NCBI RefSeq assembly: GCF_937129435.1 | Contig: NZ_CAKZNF010000078.1 | Coordinates: 1 to 44,795 of the forward strand | Origin: an uncultured Parasphingopyxis sp. | Lineage (GTDB): Bacteria > Pseudomonadota > Alphaproteobacteria > Sphingomonadales > Sphingomonadaceae | Length of the DNA stretch: 44,795 bases | Reading direction: 5' to 3' | Shown: positions 1-9,347 of the stretch, piece after piece | Layout: each line of letters starts with the position of its first letter | Numbering within the stretch: the stretch's first letter is position 1 | Translations under genes and position numbers: made by a program | Notes under the pieces: model-generated | Databases searched by the model: none | Seen by the model: only the letters and a program-made list of their open reading frames with translations | What the model was told of the DNA's origin: nothing

Positions 1-66
1 GATTTCCTCACGGGTCCAGTCGGTGCGGATCGCTTGCTCTTCGTCGTGCTGAACGTGTTTCAGCAT
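1..66 (-). CDS. bioB: biotin synthase, N-terminal fragment (cut by window edge)
   Basis: Only the first 22 codons are visible; the gene continues beyond position 1. The reading frame from ATG at 66 gives MLKHVQHDEEQ followed by AIRTDWTREEI, and the DWTREE segment is what I know from the N-terminus of sphingomonad biotin synthases, the radical-SAM enzyme that inserts sulfur into dethiobiotin. A GGGAGGA Shine-Dalgarno lies about 9 bases upstream, and no other start codon exists in the visible frame. The gene follows scpA on the same strand. This fits the biotin-dependent carboxylases encoded nearby. The first residues (MLKHVQHDE) are encoded by a palindromic repeat, so the start codon itself sits in the repeat. 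The identification rests on a short stretch and is moderately certain. Confidence 0.6.
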   Translation of the reverse strand, partial: MLKHVQHDEEQAIRTDWTREEI

Positions 67-134
67 CCACTCTTCCTCCCGAAATCACCAGGCAATCTGA
101 TGTGTGAACCCTGAAACAAGTTCAGGGTGACGGC
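42..134. repeat. REP-like palindrome doublet (family TGCTGAA-ACAAG-TTCAGCA), no gene between
   Basis: Two inverted copies of one palindrome lie at about 43-70 and 107-133. The first is a diverged copy (TGCTGAACGTGTTTCAGCA), the second reads CCTGAAACAAGTTCAGG. The same family brackets the GIY-YIG gene near 18 kb as perfect copies. Here the doublet separates scpA from bioB and provides the bioB start codon. Confidence 0.8.
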
Positions 135-139
135 AACTC

Positions 140-2275
<2,136 letters not shown>

Positions 2276-2352
2276 TTTTCGGCCCTCTTGCCGGGCGCGC
2301 CTCCAAGGTCGCGCCGTCGTTTCGATCAAGCACGCCCCTCAGGGCGCGCGAC

Positions 2353-3138
2353 CTATCGTCCCTTGAATTCGGGCTTGCGCTTCTGAAGGAAAGCCATCGC
2401 TCCCTCGCGCGCGTCTTCGCTGTCGCCCGCCACCCGCTGTCCTTCGGCTTCGCGGATCAATGCTGTCGCGAAATCGCATTCCATCGCTTCGGCGAGGTTC
2501 CGGCGCATCTGTCCCAGTGCCACGGTCGGCATGGCGGCAAGCCGCCGGGCCAGTTCCTGCGCCTCCCGCATTAGCGAATCGGGATCGACAACCTTGTGGA
2601 TCGCGCCCCATTCATAGGCCTTCTCGGCCGTCAGTTTTTCGCCGAGCATCATCAGTTCGGTCGCGCGCGCCTTGCCGACCAGGCGCGACAGCATCCAGCT
2701 TGCCCCACCGTCCGGGACGAGCCCGATATTGACGAACGCCTGGAGGAAATAGGCCTTGTCGGAAGCGATGACGAAATCGTTCGCGAGCGCGATCGAGCAA
2801 CCGACCCCCGCCGCCGGACCGTTGATCGCGCCGATCGTCGGGATGTCGAGACGATGCAGCTTGACGAGCATCGGATTATAATGGTTCATCAGTGACTTGT
2901 AGCTGCCCTGGCCACCAGAAATATCGCTCGCGCGCCCGCCCGAAAGATCCGCACCAGAGCAAAAACCGCGCCCCGCTCCCGTAAAGATGAGCGCCCGCGC
3001 GCCACCGAGTTTATCCAGCGCATGATTGATCTCGTCGGCCATGGGCAGGCCGCAGGCGTTCATCTTCTCTGGAACATTCAGGGTGATCGTCGCAATCTCG
3101 TCGGAAACATCCAACGTGATGGTTTCGAATTCTGACAT
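2353..3138 (-). CDS. enoyl-CoA hydratase/isomerase family protein (PaaG-like crotonase)
   Basis: A 261-residue single-domain crotonase. The oxyanion-hole segments FCSGADLSGG and NGPAAGVGCS are present. The second catalytic region reads IGLVPDGGASW, that is, an aspartate in the PDGG arrangement seen in PaaG-type isomerases rather than the glutamate of a classical hydratase. I therefore favour isomerase or mixed activity. GGAGAAAA precedes the ATG at 3138. The gene lies between the epimerase and the mutase but has its own operator-like palindrome at 3160-3174, about 20 bases ahead of the start, so it may be transcribed separately with other beta-oxidation genes. The substrate is not predictable. 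Confidence 0.88.
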   Translation of the reverse strand: MSEFETITLDVSDEIATITLNVPEKMNACGLPMADEINHALDKLGGARALIFTGAGRGFCSGADLSGGRASDISGGQGSYKSLMNHYNPMLVKLHRLDIPTIGAINGPAAGVGCSIALANDFVIASDKAYFLQAFVNIGLVPDGGASWMLSRLVGKARATELMMLGEKLTAEKAYEWGAIHKVVDPDSLMREAQELARRLAAMPTVALGQMRRNLAEAMECDFATALIREAEGQRVAGDSEDAREGAMAFLQKRKPEFKGR

Positions 3139-3159
3139 GCAATTTTCTCCCGGGGAGGA

Positions 3160-3174
3160 TTACGTTTGCGTCAA
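3160..3174 (-). promoter_or_regulatory. operator-like site 1 (TTGACGCAAACGTAA)
   Basis: Read in gene direction the site is TTGACGCAAACGTAA, just upstream of the crotonase start at 3138. It is one of five related sites in this window that share the frame TTnMCG-nnn-RCGTnAA and all precede acyl-CoA degradation genes. The regulator is not encoded here. Confidence 0.5.
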
Positions 3175-3209
3175 CGGTGCCGCAGAAGCTCTATCGTTGC
3201 AAGTGGCCG

Positions 3210-3629
3210 TTAGTGCTCTTGCTTCGGCGTCTCCATGATCTCCGTCAGCACGCCGCCCATGTCCTTGGGATGGACGAAGAAGATCGGGGTTCCGTGGGCA
3301 CCGATCCGCGTCTTGCCGAGGATACGCTTGCCCATGGCCTCATATTCGATCCGCGCGACCTGGATGTCGGGCACCTCGAAACACAAATGATGCTGGCCGC
3401 CGGCCGGATTGGCCTCGAGGAAATTGGCGATCGGCGAATCCTCGTCGAGCGGCTCGATGAGCTCGATCTGGCAATTGGGCGTGTCGACGAAGCAGACCTT
3501 CACTCCCTGTTCGGGCATGTCGAACGTATCGTGGATGAAGGTCGCGCCCATGATCTCGCGCCAGAAGACGATGCTGTCTTCGATCGAGGGCGTGGCGACG
3601 CCGACATGGTTGAGGGGGCCGAGTTGCAT
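3210..3629 (-). CDS. mce: methylmalonyl-CoA epimerase (VOC fold)
   Basis: This enzyme racemises (S)- to (R)-methylmalonyl-CoA, linking propionyl-CoA carboxylase to the mutase. The 139-residue protein has the two-module VOC (glyoxalase-like) layout. LNHVGVATPS starts the first module (H8), QIELIEP follows at 54-60, then HHLCFEVPDI (H80/H81) and GVLTEIME (E130). H8, Q54, H80 or H81 and E130 fall where the four metal ligands are expected in this family. Length is typical. It lies 13 bp after the DUF808 gene and upstream of the crotonase and scpA, consistent with one propionate operon. Confidence 0.95.
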   Translation of the reverse strand: MQLGPLNHVGVATPSIEDSIVFWREIMGATFIHDTFDMPEQGVKVCFVDTPNCQIELIEPLDEDSPIANFLEANPAGGQHHLCFEVPDIQVARIEYEAMGKRILGKTRIGAHGTPIFFVHPKDMGGVLTEIMETPKQEH

Positions 3630-3642
3630 AAGTTGCTCCTGT

Positions 3643-4590
3643 CTAGTGATTGGCGCCGTGCGGCATGATCCTGTGCACGATCGGCGCGAGGATCGAGCCG
3701 ATAATCACCGCAACGATGGTCGAGGCAAGCGCGAAGACGAACCAGTCGGCAAAGCCGTGCAGGCTTGCGGGCGAGGCTTCGACGATCGGATGCGCCACGG
3801 CGTGGATCCAGTCTTCGGGCGTATGCCATCCGAGCGCGGCGGCATTGTGGATGAGGAGACCGCCACCGACCCAGGCCATCGCCACCGTTCCGACGATGGA
3901 GATGAAGGTCAGCAGCTTGGGCATGAAACCGACGAGCCCGCGCCCGAAGCCCGCCCAGGCGCTGCCCTCGTCCTGCGCCAGATGCAGCCCGAAATCGTCC
4001 ATCTTCACGATCATCGCGACCGCGCCATAGACGACGGCGGTGATGACGATGCCGATCAGGCCGAGGATCAGGCCCTGCTGCCACCAGACCTCGTCCGTCA
4101 CTTCGTTGAGCGCGATCGCCATGATCTCTGCGGACAGGATCAGGTCGGTGCGGATCGCGCCGGAAACCATCCTGTTCTCGCGCTCGACGCTGCCCCCTTC
4201 GATGACGGGAGTCTCGTGCTTGTTGGTCTCGTCGACATGGAAGAGTTCGAGGATTTTCTCCGCTGCCTCGTAGGAGAGAAACAGCCCGCCCATGATCAGG
4301 ATAACGGGAATGAGGAACGGTGCGAACTGGCCGAGCAGCACGGCGGCGGGAAGCAGGAAGAGCAGCTTGTTCTTGAACGATCCTTTGGCGATCCGCCAGA
4401 TCATCGGCAATTCGCGCGCCGGCGAGAAACCGGTGACGTAGCGCGGCGTCACCGCGGCGTCGTCGATCACCACGCCAGCGGTCTTGGCCCCCGCCCGCCC
4501 GGCGGCGGCTCCGATATCGTCGATAGACGCGGCGGCGACCTTGGAAATCGCAGCGACGTCGTCGAGAAGGGCTACTAGGCCTGAGGGCAT
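3643..4590 (-). CDS. DUF808 (YedI-like) inner-membrane protein
   Basis: A 315-residue integral membrane protein. The N-terminal half has the conserved DUF808 opening (GLVALLDDVAAISKVAAA) and the segment DDAAVTPRYVTGF, then hydrophobic spans near 75-105. Further spans lie near 170-195, 225-245 and 285-305, giving roughly four to six transmembrane segments. The family has no established biochemical function that I know of. It is embedded between the pccB/GIY-YIG block and the epimerase with only 13 bp to the latter, so it is probably co-transcribed with propionate genes. A role in that pathway would be pure inference. Confidence 0.85.
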   Translation of the reverse strand: MPSGLVALLDDVAAISKVAAASIDDIGAAAGRAGAKTAGVVIDDAAVTPRYVTGFSPARELPMIWRIAKGSFKNKLLFLLPAAVLLGQFAPFLIPVILIMGGLFLSYEAAEKILELFHVDETNKHETPVIEGGSVERENRMVSGAIRTDLILSAEIMAIALNEVTDEVWWQQGLILGLIGIVITAVVYGAVAMIVKMDDFGLHLAQDEGSAWAGFGRGLVGFMPKLLTFISIVGTVAMAWVGGGLLIHNAAALGWHTPEDWIHAVAHPIVEASPASLHGFADWFVFALASTIVAVIIGSILAPIVHRIMPHGANH

Positions 4591-4636
4591 GGGAAGCCGA
4601 TCAAAAGTTCGATAATCATCTGCATTGCCATACCAT

Positions 4637-4736
4637 CGTCATTGCGAGGAGCAACGCGACGAAGCAATCCAGAGCGGTAAGGGACAGCGCGAGCGGCTCT
4701 GGATTGCCGCGTCGCCTTCGGCTCCTCGCAATGACA
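4637..4736. repeat. REP-like doublet (family GTCATTGCGAGGAGC / GCAATCCAG), left flank of GIY-YIG gene 1
   Basis: A 100-bp imperfect inverted repeat: GTCATTGCGAGGAG at one end pairs with CTCCTCGCAATGAC at the other, and GCAATCCAGAG pairs with CTCTGGATTGC inside. A second copy of the same family lies at 5053-5135, so the repeats bracket the GIY-YIG gene. It ends 9 bp from that gene's stop codon. Confidence 0.85.
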
Positions 4737-4745
4737 GCGGACGGT

Positions 4746-5033
4746 TCAAAACAAATCCTCGTACAAATCACGCCATGTCGGATTGTCGGCCTCGATCAAC
4801 GTCAGCTTCTTCTTCCGTGACCCACCCTTGATCTGCTTCTCCCGCGCGATCGCAGCTTCCATAGTCTCATGCATTTCGAACCAGACGAGGAACTTGCAGC
4901 CATATCGCTTGGTATACCCGGGAACTAGACCCTCACTATGCTGATAAGCCCGCTGCGGCAGGTTCGACGTAACCCCGGCATACACCGCCCCGTTCCGCCG
5001 ATTGGCCATCATGTAAACCGCCGGTCGCTTCAC
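4746..5033 (-). CDS. GIY-YIG single-domain nuclease, repeat-bracketed (copy 1)
   Basis: A 95-residue protein that is essentially one GIY-YIG endonuclease domain. The two signature strands are AVYMM (Y7) and AVYAG (Y18). R28 and H32 follow on the first helix (NLPQRAYQH), E65 lies in AIAREKQIK, and N84 in DNPTW. All residues expected of an active nuclease are present. The start is GTG at 5033 with GGATGAG close upstream. It sits between pccB and the DUF808 gene with REP-like doublets of one family on both sides (4637-4736 and 5053-5135). Aligned by eye, about half its residues match the second GIY-YIG protein at 17807. The biological role is unknown; a link to the flanking repeats is inferred. 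Confidence 0.85.
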   Translation of the reverse strand: MKRPAVYMMANRRNGAVYAGVTSNLPQRAYQHSEGLVPGYTKRYGCKFLVWFEMHETMEAAIAREKQIKGGSRKKKLTLIEADNPTWRDLYEDLF

Positions 5034-5052
5034 CTCATCCGTGCCCCACCCC

Positions 5053-5135
5053 CGTCATCGCGAGGAGAGCAGCGACGACGCGATCCAGAGCGTCACGCGA
5101 CACGCCCTGGATTGCTTCGCTCCGCTCGCACTGAC
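5053..5135. repeat. REP-like doublet (same family as 4637-4736), right flank of GIY-YIG gene 1
   Basis: It contains CGTCATCGCGAGGAG and GCGATCCAGAG at one side and CCTGGATTGC with GCTCGCACTGAC at the other. The doublet fills the gap between pccB (its stop starts 5 bp away) and the GIY-YIG start codon (19 bp away). Confidence 0.82.
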
Positions 5136-5140
5136 ATTAG

Positions 5141-6673
5141 CTACAACGGAATATTGTCATGCTTCTTCCACGGATTCTCCAGCGCCTTGTTGCGGAGCTT
5201 CCGTAAGCCGAGCGCGATGCGGCGCCGGGTGGAATGCGGCATAATGACCTCGTCGATAAAGCCCTTCGACGCCGCCACGAACGGGTTGGCGAAGCGGTCT
5301 TCGTATTCCTTCGTCTTTTCGGCGATCTTGTCGGGGTCGTCGCGGTCCTGGCGGAAGATGATCTCGACCGCGCCCTTGGCGCCCATCACCGCGATCTCGG
5401 CGGTCGGCCAAGCGTAGTTCAGATCGCCGCGCAGATGCTTCGACGCCATCACGTCGTATGCGCCGCCATAGGCCTTGCGCGTGATGACCGTAATCTTGGG
5501 CACCGTCGCCTCGGCATAGGCGAAGAGCAGCTTGGCGCCGTTCTTGATGATGCCGTTATGCTCCTGCCCGACGCCGGGGAGGAAGCCCGGCACGTCCACG
5601 AACGTCACGATCGGAATTTCAAAGGCATCGCAGAAACGCACGAAGCGCCCGGCCTTTTTCGACGCGGCGATGTCGAGGCAGCCGGCGAGCACCATCGGCT
5701 GGTTGGCGACGATGCCGACCGTGCGGCCTTCGATCCGGCCGAAACCGGTAATGATGTTGGCGGCATGGGCAGGTTGCAGCTCGAAGAAATCGCCCTCGTC
5801 GAGCGTCTTCCGGATCAGCTCGTGCATGTCATAGGGATGCGCGGCGCTGGCGGGCACGAGCTGGTCGAGGCTCGGCTCCTCGCGGTCCCACGGGTCTGCG
5901 GTGGGGCGCTCCGGCACCTCCTCGCGGTTCGACGCGGGCAGGAAATCGATGAAGTCGCGCGCCGCCATCAGCGCCTCGATATCGTTTTCGAACGCCACAT
6001 CGGCGACGCCCGATTTGGTGGTGTGGGTGACGGCGCCGCCCAGTTCCTCCTGCGTCACCACCTCGTTGGTGACGGTTTTGACCACGTCCGGCCCGGTGAC
6101 GAACATATAGCTCGAATCCTTCACCATGAAGATGAAGTCGGTCATCGCCGGCGAGTACACCGCGCCGCCCGCGCACGGGCCCATGATGAGGCTGAGCTGC
6201 GGCACGACGCCCGACGCGAGCACGTTGCGCTGGAACACCTCGGCATAGCCGCCGAGGCTCGCCACGCCTTCCTGGATACGCGCTCCGCCCGAATCGTTGA
6301 GGCCGATTACCGGGGCGCCGACTTTCATGGCGCTGTCCATGACCTTGCAGATCTTCTCGGCATGGCGCTCGGACAGCGATCCGCCGAACACGGTGAAGTC
6401 CTGACTGAAGGCGAAGACGAGGCGGCCGTTGACCGTGCCCGATCCCGTCACCACGCCGTCGCCGGGGACCACGGTATCGGGCATGCCGAAATCGACGCAA
6501 TTATGCTCGACGAACATGTCGAGCTCTTCGAACGATCCTTCGTCGAACAGCACTTCAAGCCGTTCGCGCGCCGTCAGCTTGCCGCGCGCATGCTGCGCAT
6601 CGATCCGCTTTTGCCCGCCGCCAAGCCGCGCTTCCTCGCGCCGCCGTTCCAGATCTTCGATCACTTCCTGCAT
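5141..6673 (-). CDS. pccB: propionyl-CoA carboxylase beta (carboxyltransferase) subunit
   Basis: A 510-residue carboxyltransferase that moves the carboxyl group from biotin to propionyl-CoA to give (S)-methylmalonyl-CoA. It opens with a helical [15 protein letters not shown], then [13 protein letters not shown], the acyl-CoA carboxylase CoA-binding stretch [16 protein letters not shown] and [16 protein letters not shown]. The C-terminal half carries [13 protein letters not shown] and [14 protein letters not shown], the second oxyanion site. Length and motifs match PccB rather than the MCC type at 20633. The matching biotin-carboxylase subunit is not in the nearby sequence, and in related genomes it lies beyond scpA-bioB. 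ATG at 6673 has AGGACAGGG upstream. Confidence 0.95.
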   Translation of the reverse strand: MQEVIEDLERRREEARLGGGQKRIDAQHARGKLTARERLEVLFDEGSFEELDMFVEHNCVDFGMPDTVVPGDGVVTGSGTVNGRLVFAFSQDFTVFGGSLSERHAEKICKVMDSAMKVGAPVIGLNDSGGARIQEGVASLGGYAEVFQRNVLASGVVPQLSLIMGPCAGGAVYSPAMTDFIFMVKDSSYMFVTGPDVVKTVTNEVVTQEELGGAVTHTTKSGVADVAFENDIEALMAARDFIDFLPASNREEVPERPTADPWDREEPSLDQLVPASAAHPYDMHELIRKTLDEGDFFELQPAHAANIITGFGRIEGRTVGIVANQPMVLAGCLDIAASKKAGRFVRFCDAFEIPIVTFVDVPGFLPGVGQEHNGIIKNGAKLLFAYAEATVPKITVITRKAYGGAYDVMASKHLRGDLNYAWPTAEIAVMGAKGAVEIIFRQDRDDPDKIAEKTKEYEDRFANPFVAASKGFIDEVIMPHSTRRRIALGLRKLRNKALENPWKKHDNIPL

Positions 6674-6748
6674 GAGATGCCCTGTCCTTTTTCCCGTGGG
6701 GAGGGGTGTCGGGACGTGGAAGCAGGATCGGCGGTGAAAATCAACGCG

Positions 6749-7774
6749 TCAGCTTTTGACGACGCCCTGATCGAACAGGCTGTCGACCGTATCGACGATG
6801 GTCTGATCGGCCGGAATGTAGGTGAAGCCAAGCGCTTCGGCGACATGCGCGCCCGAAACGTCGCGCCGCTTTCCGGCATTGCGCTTCACCTGTCTCATCT
6901 CGGGCATGAACATCGCGAGGATCGACACCATGAAGCCGGGCATGCGCCGTTTCGGTATCTTCTTCGCGCGCGCCTCGGGCAGTCGTTCGCGCAGGATTTC
7001 GGCCATCTCGCTCACCCACATGAAGCGGCAAGAGGCGGCGAAACGCTCTCCGCGCACTTTGTCCTCCGGCGCCTCCAGCGCAAGGACGTGGATTTTCGCG
7101 ACATCGCGGACATCGACGACGCCGATCCCGACATTGGGCACCATCGGCATGCCGCCGTCGACAAGCCGCTTGAGCACCTCGACCGAGGTCGACAGGTCCT
7201 CATTCGCGACCGGACCGAACACGGCGACCGGATTGACCGAACAGAATGCCATGCCGGGCGCGTTCTCCGCTACCCAGTCGCGCGCCGCGCGTTCGGCGAT
7301 CGTTTTCGACTGGATATAGGGTTCGGCGTCGGGGCCATCGAGATTGCTCCAGTCGCTCTCGTCGAACTCCTCGCGATTGCCATGGCCATAGGCGATGGCG
7401 GCGGCGGAGCTGGTCTGCACGAAGCGCGTAACGCCCGCTTCCCTGGCGAAGCGCAGCGCACGCAAGGTCCCTTCGCGCGCCGGCACGATCAGATCGTCGG
7501 CGTTTTTCGGGATTCCCATCGGAAAGGGCGAGGCGACATGCGCGACATGGGTGCAGCCGGCATTGGCCTCGGCCCAACCCGCATCGTCCATCAGGACCGC
7601 CTCGAAGATTTTCAGCCGCTCGCCCGCCGCCGGCCAGCGCCCGCGCAGCCGCGTTTCGCTCTTCGCCCTGGAACGCACCGTGGTGTGCACCGTCCAGCCG
7701 CGTTCGAGCAGCTGGTCGATGAGTTCGCCGCCGATATATCCCGTGCCGCCCGTCACGAGCACCGTTCCCGCCAT
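6749..7774 (-). CDS. NAD(P)-dependent epimerase/reductase, dihydroflavonol-reductase-like extended SDR
   Basis: A 341-residue extended short-chain dehydrogenase. The N-terminal Rossmann motif is TGGTGYIGGELID, the catalytic YxxxK is YIQSK, and SSAAAIAYGHG precedes it with the expected serine. The layout resembles the dihydroflavonol 4-reductase / aldehyde-reductase group that reduces carbonyls with NADPH, but the substrate is not deducible. It lies 75 bp upstream of pccB on the same strand and may be read through into it. GGAGGAGAGGC precedes the ATG. No transmembrane segment or signal peptide is visible. Confidence 0.85.
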   Translation of the reverse strand: MAGTVLVTGGTGYIGGELIDQLLERGWTVHTTVRSRAKSETRLRGRWPAAGERLKIFEAVLMDDAGWAEANAGCTHVAHVASPFPMGIPKNADDLIVPAREGTLRALRFAREAGVTRFVQTSSAAAIAYGHGNREEFDESDWSNLDGPDAEPYIQSKTIAERAARDWVAENAPGMAFCSVNPVAVFGPVANEDLSTSVEVLKRLVDGGMPMVPNVGIGVVDVRDVAKIHVLALEAPEDKVRGERFAASCRFMWVSEMAEILRERLPEARAKKIPKRRMPGFMVSILAMFMPEMRQVKRNAGKRRDVSGAHVAEALGFTYIPADQTIVDTVDSLFDQGVVKS

Positions 7775-7852
7775 GTCCGCCTCTCCTCCCGACTCCGCGT
7801 TTCGCGTGAGCGGGGCGGTTATGCCGCAATTTCGCGGTCGCGGCGAGGTGTA

Positions 7853-8350
7853 TCAGCTGGGCGGCGTGCAGGCGTCGCGGTTCGCCGGCAGCCGGCCGAG
7901 ACGGCGCAATACCGAATCGCGAATGGCTGCGTCGCCGCGAAAGCGCGGAACGACGCGGACGGCGAAAACGGTCGGATGCTCGTCGCCTTCGAAGGCGAGA
8001 TCGCCGTCGCTGGCGCCAGTCTGTTCCTCCTCGAACGTACCGAAGACGAAGCGCGCGCCGGCAACGTTGAGCGTGCCGTCCGTCTCATCGGCCTCGGGCT
8101 CATATTGCACGCGGTTGTCCTTTTCGAGGAACTGCATTTCGCCCTCTTCGCGCTGGAGCACGAAATAGGTCAGGCTGCGCTGTTGCAGCGCCGTGCCCGG
8201 AAACAGCAGCCGCATGCTCTCGCCTTCTTCGAGCCGCAGGCTGAACGTCTCCGCGCAGAGCAGCGCCGGGCCTTCCCAATCGTCATGATCATAGTCCGGC
8301 GGCGGCACGCTCAGCATCGCTGTCAGGATGGCGCTCGCAAGCATGGGCAT
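7853..8350 (-). CDS. hypothetical exported protein
   Basis: A 165-residue protein I do not recognise. The first 15 residues (MPMLASAILTAMLSV) look like a short signal peptide; an alternative ATG two codons later would give the same signal. The mature part is acidic and rich in beta-like segments (FSLRLEEGESMRLLF, TYFVLQREEGEMQFLEK), ending in an arginine-rich tail with one cysteine. It is on the minus strand, 51 bp after the RidA gene, and probably belongs to the small cluster lipoprotein-RidA-this gene. No function is proposed. Confidence 0.65.
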   Translation of the reverse strand: MPMLASAILTAMLSVPPPDYDHDDWEGPALLCAETFSLRLEEGESMRLLFPGTALQQRSLTYFVLQREEGEMQFLEKDNRVQYEPEADETDGTLNVAGARFVFGTFEEEQTGASDGDLAFEGDEHPTVFAVRVVPRFRGDAAIRDSVLRRLGRLPANRDACTPPS

Positions 8351-8401
8351 TTCCCTTCGATGTCGGACCCGCGGCTTCTATCCGGAACCAAGGTTGCGAA
8401 A

Positions 8402-8812
8402 TCAAGCGCTTGCGATCACCGCCTCGGCCTCGATCTCGACCTTCCATTCGGGGCGCAGCAACGCAGCGACGACCACCATCGTCGCGGCGGGACGGATATC
8501 GCCGAAAAGCTCGCCATGCACCGCCCCGATCGCATCGCTATCCGCTGCATCGGTGATGAACATCCGCGTCCGCACGACATCGCCGGGCGACCCGCCCAGC
8601 TCCCTGATCGCCGCCCCGATGATCGCGAAACACCGCCGCGCCTGCGCCGCCGCATCGCCGGACGTGGAAGACCCGTCTGCTTCGATCGGCCCGGTGCCGG
8701 ATACGAGTATGCGGTTGCCAGTGCGGATGGCGCGGGAGAAGCCGTAAGCGACTTCAAACGGGGATCCAGATTGCGTGTCGCGACGGTCTGGTCTCAACGA
8801 ACGCGCTTTCAT
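8402..8812 (-). CDS. RidA/YjgF-family protein
   Basis: A 136-residue trimer-type RidA protein; members hydrolyse reactive enamine/imine intermediates from PLP enzymes or have specialised deaminase roles. The key arginine (R107 in DIRPAATM), the neighbouring T111 and the terminal glutamate (E128 in VEIEAEAVI) are all present, so canonical imine deaminase chemistry is possible. The N-terminus is extended by about 15 residues compared with short RidA proteins. Its ATG directly follows the stop codon of the upstream lipoprotein gene, so translational coupling is likely. Confidence 0.88.
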   Translation of the reverse strand: MKARSLRPDRRDTQSGSPFEVAYGFSRAIRTGNRILVSGTGPIEADGSSTSGDAAAQARRCFAIIGAAIRELGGSPGDVVRTRMFITDAADSDAIGAVHGELFGDIRPAATMVVVAALLRPEWKVEIEAEAVIASA

Positions 8813-9304
8813 CTAATCGACTTCTCGAAGGGAATCGCATTTCTCATATTCCCACGGCTCATGGTCGTCTTCAACGAGAGTCAGCTGCTCCGCGCCGTCG
8901 CGCAATTCAAGAATGAAGATTGCATCCCGATTGACATCGACCCCCTCAAGGCGGCCCATCGCCTGCAGGCGTGTCTGTGATTCCTGAACGATTTCATCCG
9001 GAAAGAACCCGGATTCGTAGAAGAACATCTCATCCTCTTCGATCCTTATGAGTTCAGCGCTCATGTCATTGCAGGCATATTCCCGGTTTGACGCGCTGTC
9101 CCAATACCCACGAAAGCTCTCGGGGAATTCCTCGATCGGTTTCGACCCTTCTGGTTCGATGACGGGAGCGTCATCAGATGCCGAAGTGAGGGCGGTATGG
9201 GATGCCGAAACGCTTTCACCATCTCCCGACAAATGATCAGACACCGGCACATCGCCGCAGCCAGTCACGACAAGAGCCCCCAATCCGATGAGTAAGGCCC
9301 GCAT
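8813..9304 (-). CDS. hypothetical lipoprotein
   Basis: A 163-residue protein from ATG 9304 with a textbook lipoprotein signal: MRALLIGLGALVVTGCGD, where VTGC is the lipobox and C16 would be lipidated. The longer frame starting at 9334 would place charged residues before the signal, so I reject it. The mature part is acidic, with repeated EEDE-type stretches, and has one further cysteine pair candidate (YACND, EKCDS). I do not recognise a domain. The stop codon abuts the RidA start. Its base composition is less GC-rich than the neighbours. Confidence 0.7.
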   Translation of the reverse strand: MRALLIGLGALVVTGCGDVPVSDHLSGDGESVSASHTALTSASDDAPVIEPEGSKPIEEFPESFRGYWDSASNREYACNDMSAELIRIEEDEMFFYESGFFPDEIVQESQTRLQAMGRLEGVDVNRDAIFILELRDGAEQLTLVEDDHEPWEYEKCDSLREVD

Positions 9305-9347
9305 TTCATTCTCCAACTGTCGTAACGGTTTCAAATTTGGCCAGCAT

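Noticed and set aside
4637..5135. CRISPR array
   Set aside because: The repeats are palindromic pairs with no regular spacer-repeat periodicity and no cas genes.
5234..8980. A 1248-codon open frame on the plus strand opposite pccB, the SDR gene and others
   Set aside because: It is antisense to well-supported genes; its translation is rich in Arg, His, Asp and Gly and has no recognisable domain. It is typical of shadow frames in high-GC DNA.
8402..9304. Toxin-antitoxin pair made of the lipoprotein and RidA genes
   Set aside because: The adjacency and abutting stop/start are suggestive, but one product is a lipoprotein and the other a complete RidA enzyme, so neither fits known toxin or antitoxin families.
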